Below are positions 4,393 through 7,319 of a stretch of DNA of 7,319 nucleotides, piece after piece. The stretch's first letter is position 1. Every line of letters begins with the position of its first letter. Origin of the DNA: JAZDIT01 sp043804755 (lineage in GTDB: Bacteria > Patescibacteriota > Minisyncoccia > Minisyncoccales > JAQTPW01); NCBI GenBank assembly GCA_043804755.1, contig JAZDIT010000022.1, positions 1 through 7,319 of the forward strand, given 5' to 3'. The notes under the pieces are model-generated. The model did not search any database. It saw only the letters and a list, made by a program, of their open reading frames with translations, and was not told the DNA's origin. The translations under genes were made by a program, and so were the position numbers.

Positions 4393-7079
4393 ATTGCCAA
4401 CTTCCTTCTTCTAAAGAAGAATTTGCGTATCTCTTCGACTAGAATGATTGACCCGGCAATTGGAATAATGATAAGCCATTCCGAAATCGAGAGTGGTGTG
4501 GTATGTAGGATTTTCTGCAAAAACGGTGAATAGAGTGCCGCAAATTGTAGGAATATGACTATGGCGGTGGCACCAATTAGAAACTTATTGGAAAATGGAT
4601 TCATTTGGAAAATTGATTTGCTTTCGGATCTGCAGTTCCAGGCATTAAACCATTGGAATACTGCAAGTGTTGTAAGCGAAATTGTCCACGCTTTAGTAAT
4701 ATCAGTTTCAAAGTATCCTTTGAAAAGATAGAGTGTTCCGATGGCCATCGGTAATGCCATTAGGAACATTCTTTGCGTCATCAGGCCGTCCACAATCCAT
4801 TTTTTTGGTCGCTCAAATTTTCCTCGCATTAATCCTTTTTCTTTTGGCTCCATGGCGAGAGCAACATCAAGAAAGCCGTCAGTGACAAAATTAAGCCAGA
4901 TAATTTGAGCGGCGAGAAGGGGTAACGGGTATCCTAAAACAAGCGCACTCGCGATGACTAACACCTCACCTGTACTCGTGGAAAAAAGATAAAGAATAAC
5001 TTTTTTAATTGTCTTATAAATCCCCCTACCTTCTTCAGCCGCTCCCACTATACTTGCAAAGTTATCATCTAAAAGCACAATGTCCGACGCTTCCTTTGTC
5101 ACCTCTGTTCCGATTTTTCCCATTGCCACGCCGAGGTCAGCGGCAACAAGCGACGGCGCATCATTAACGCCATCACCGGTCATTGCCACGATTTCCCCTC
5201 GTTTGCGATAGGCCTGAATAATACGAAGTTTGTGTTCTGGAGTAACACGGGCAAAAACGCTTGTGCGGGCGAGTTTTTCCGATAGCTCCTCATCAGACAT
5301 TTTATCTATTTCTTCTCCCGTAAGAACATTGTCGCCTTCACGCCAAATATCTGCCTCTTTCGCAATTGCCTGCGCAGTGAGAATATGATCACCTGTTATC
5401 ATTACCACACGCATATCTGCCGCTCTTACTCTTTGCATTGCTTCTTTGACTTCTGGACGAAGCGCGTCATTCATACCAAAAAAACCAACAAAAGTGAGTG
5501 GTGGTATTGTGTCAGAATTAATGCTTCGGTCAACATCGGGATTGATAGCGTAGGCAACTACCCGAAAACCGTTTTGCGCAAGATTATGAAAAGCTAATTC
5601 TAATTCTTTTTTCTTTTCTTCATTTAAATTTTCAATTCCATCTTTATGCCAAACATTTTTACAAAGCTCAAGCACTTTTTCCGGCGCACCGACGATAGTA
5701 AGAAAATTTTTATCGTCCACTGCTCGAATTGTGACATGATATTTTTTTTGATAATTAAAAGGCAACTCAAAAATTTTAGGCGTCTCTTGTTCCAGCATGT
5801 CGTGGTGGAATCCAATTTTTTCAGAAAGCACCAACATTGCCGCTTCTGTCGGGTCTCCTGCAATCTTCCATAGTTTGGTTTCTTCTGAAAAAGAGAGTCG
5901 TGCATTGGCACAGAACGCCGCAATTCTTCCGCTAAAAAGTAGTTCAGGATGATTTAAGGGGTCAATAGTTTTATCATCAAAAATTACTTCCCCATTTGGC
6001 TCGTATCCGTTACCTGTGATACTAAAATTTTTGCCGTCCACATACACCCGCTGAATAACCATCTCGTTTCTAGTGAGCGTCCCAGTTTTATCCACAGCAA
6101 TAACTTTTGTTTGTCCCAATGCTTCCACCGCTTGCAATCGCTTCACCAGCACCTTACGCTTTGACATTCTATGAACACCGGTTGCCAAAACTAAAGTCAT
6201 CACAATCGGAAGTCCTTCGGGGATAATAGAGACCGAGAGTGCCACCGCCGTGGTGAACATTTCTTTGAGAGATTTACCAAAAAGAACGCCCAGAATAATT
6301 AATGAGACACTAATGATAGCTACCGTAACAACAATAATCCGAGAGAGATAGCGGATGTTGGTTTTTAAAGGAATCTCGGTATCAATCGAGGATATTTTCT
6401 GCGCAATTTTTCCAATTTCCGTTGCAAGTCCTGTAGCCACAACAACCGCGGTGCCGTTTCCACTTAAAATATGAGTGCCTTTGAATATCATATTTTTCTG
6501 ATCCGCCACCGAAAGATCATTGACTGACACTACTATATCGGTTTTAGTCACTGGCTCTGACTCTCCAGTAAGACTTGCCTCATCTATTTTGAGAGTATTG
6601 GCGAAAATAATCCGTGCATCAGCCGGCACTTTTTCTCCCTCTTGCAATACAATAATATCCCCAGGCATTACTTCTGTATCTAGGACGATAAGCTCTCTTC
6701 CGTCTCGCAACACAGTTGCCGAAGTCTCGGCGAACTTTTTTAAAGCAAGAAGTGTATTTTGCGCTTTGCCTTCTTGAATTGTTCCTACAATCGCATTAAA
6801 AAGAAGCACTATAAAAATAATCGAGGCGTCAATAGCTGATCCCATTACAAAAACGATACCCGCCGCTACAAAGAGAATGTAAATCAGCGGACTTTGAAAT
6901 TGCCGAAGGAAGATAAGGAGTAAGCCGTCTACCTTCCCTTCGGGAAGTTTGTTGAAGCCGTATTTTTTAAAACGTTCGTTCGCTTCTTCTTTTGTCAGAC
7001 CGTGTTCACGGGAATGGAGCGCATCAAGAACATCGGAAACTGTTTTTGCATACCATAAAGTTTGTTGTGTTATTTGCAT
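4389..7079 (-). CDS. P-type cation-transporting ATPase, P2 Ca2+ pump family
   Basis: 896 residues, full length for bacterial Ca2+-type pumps; probably moves Ca2+ (or Mn2+) out of the cell using ATP. In order: cation-ATPase N-terminal domain (about 8-75); actuator domain with TGES (171-174); M4 with PEGLP (287-291, ligand E288); phosphorylation motif DKTGTLT with D330; nucleotide domain with GDPTE (408-412) and GAPE (464-467); hinge TGDH (562-565) and TGDGVNDAP (634-642); M5 GEV (E705); M6 LNFVTDG (N730, T733, D734); and a C-terminal set of helices. Site II ligands of SERCA are kept, but site I positions SERCA N768 and E908 align with S702 and Q809, so one ion per cycle is likely, as in PMR1-type pumps. 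V463 stands where KGAPE pumps have Lys. The start at 7079 follows a weak GAAAG 6 nt upstream. First gene of the cluster. Confidence 0.96.
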   Translation of the reverse strand: MQITQQTLWYAKTVSDVLDALHSREHGLTKEEANERFKKYGFNKLPEGKVDGLLLIFLRQFQSPLIYILFVAAGIVFVMGSAIDASIIFIVLLFNAIVGTIQEGKAQNTLLALKKFAETSATVLRDGRELIVLDTEVMPGDIIVLQEGEKVPADARIIFANTLKIDEASLTGESEPVTKTDIVVSVNDLSVADQKNMIFKGTHILSGNGTAVVVATGLATEIGKIAQKISSIDTEIPLKTNIRYLSRIIVVTVAIISVSLIILGVLFGKSLKEMFTTAVALSVSIIPEGLPIVMTLVLATGVHRMSKRKVLVKRLQAVEALGQTKVIAVDKTGTLTRNEMVIQRVYVDGKNFSITGNGYEPNGEVIFDDKTIDPLNHPELLFSGRIAAFCANARLSFSEETKLWKIAGDPTEAAMLVLSEKIGFHHDMLEQETPKIFELPFNYQKKYHVTIRAVDDKNFLTIVGAPEKVLELCKNVWHKDGIENLNEEKKKELELAFHNLAQNGFRVVAYAINPDVDRSINSDTIPPLTFVGFFGMNDALRPEVKEAMQRVRAADMRVVMITGDHILTAQAIAKEADIWREGDNVLTGEEIDKMSDEELSEKLARTSVFARVTPEHKLRIIQAYRKRGEIVAMTGDGVNDAPSLVAADLGVAMGKIGTEVTKEASDIVLLDDNFASIVGAAEEGRGIYKTIKKVILYLFSTSTGEVLVIASALVLGYPLPLLAAQIIWLNFVTDGFLDVALAMEPKEKGLMRGKFERPKKWIVDGLMTQRMFLMALPMAIGTLYLFKGYFETDITKAWTISLTTLAVFQWFNAWNCRSESKSIFQMNPFSNKFLIGATAIVIFLQFAALYSPFLQKILHTTPLSISEWLIIIPIAGSIILVEEIRKFFFRRRKLAI

Positions 7080-7319
7080 AATATTCTTTCAATATTCTCA
7101 CTTTTTCTAAAGTTTCTCTATTCCCTTTAAATCCTTGTCTGGTATGTATAAAATAGACTTGTTGCTTAATAAGCTTTATGACGAAATTTTCAAATTTTGA
7201 GTAAATTTTTTATAAAATTTTTGAGGGAATATGGATCCCAACTTTAACACCTGCTGTTCTTAGCTAATCTAAAATATCTATAAAACTATATCACATTCTA
7301 TTTTTCAAAAAATAAATGG
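7080..7319. other. AT-rich region upstream of the ATPase
   Basis: No gene is visible in these 240 nt. The stretch is AT-rich with runs such as AAATTTT-TTAT-AAAATTT (7203-7220), a weak A/T hairpin. It would hold the 5' leader and promoter of the ATPase cluster. GAAAG at 7090-7086 (minus) is a poor but correctly spaced ribosome site. A plus-strand TTTAAA/TATAAA pair near 7127-7153 is also possible but points out of the window at nothing visible. Confidence 0.5.
7166..7193 (-). promoter_or_regulatory. Weak promoter candidate for the ATPase cluster
   Basis: On the minus strand TTGAAA (7193-7188), a 16-nt spacer and TATTAA (7171-7166) form a plausible sigma-70 promoter, giving an 80-nt leader to the ATPase start. 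In sequence this AT-rich such matches are frequent by chance, so confidence is low. Confidence 0.3.

Noticed and set aside
5624..5923. Minus-strand ORF of 99 codons, and plus-strand ORFs inside the ATPase gene
   Set aside because: They are alternative frames of a long, well-conserved P-type ATPase gene.
4389..7079. UGA read as glycine (code 25)
   Set aside because: There is no in-frame TGA in 896 codons, glycine is encoded by GGN throughout, and the TGA stop forms a standard ATGA overlap with the next gene.

Overview
The window looks like a piece of a bacterial chromosome from a Candidate Phyla Radiation (Patescibacteria) member, most likely Parcubacteria-like. That placement is an inference. 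It rests on a 23S rRNA gene carrying several large helix expansions, a 23S gene that appears unlinked from 16S, AT-rich spacers full of small palindromes, and weak ribosome binding sites. The long ORFs have no internal TGA and use TGA and TAA as stops, so the ordinary bacterial code fits and the UGA=Gly code of Gracilibacteria/Absconditabacteria does not.

Layout, all on the minus strand. Positions 7079-3601 hold a three-gene membrane-protein cluster: an 896-residue P-type cation ATPase (Ca2+ family), a 193-residue polytopic membrane protein that overlaps it by ATGA, and a 67-residue protein with two membrane helices. Positions 3600-2812 have no convincing gene but are crowded with inverted repeats, including a 180-nt element (3269-3448) that can fold as a four-way junction, two further hairpins, and three small palindromes. 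A consensus-like promoter (2784-2811) then reads into a leader of about 100 nt and the 23S rRNA gene, whose 5' end is near 2679. That gene runs off the left edge at about E. coli position 2050, so its last ~850 nt are missing. Positions 7080-7319 are AT-rich upstream sequence with only a weak promoter candidate.

The most unusual content is inside the 23S gene. Four helices are expanded. Helix 25 carries a 144-nt AU-rich hairpin at the classic site of bacterial intervening sequences. Near helix 59, in helix 63 and in helix 68 there are three hairpins built from degenerate heptanucleotides (GAAGCTG on one arm, CAGCTTC on the other). All three share the same architecture: a 5-6 nt loop, then 2 nt, three heptads, a 5-nt interruption, and four heptads on each arm, giving 56-nt arms and a 117-118 nt core. 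The helix-59 copy carries three more heptads per arm. Non-canonical pairs are mostly of the kind that become G-U wobbles only in the rRNA-sense strand, which suggests folding in the transcript. I do not recognise a named family for this module.

The ATPase probably exports Ca2+ (or Mn2+) through a single binding site. The two small downstream membrane proteins are likely co-translated with it, but nothing in the sequence ties them to transport. The 23S gene is independent of that cluster by its own promoter.
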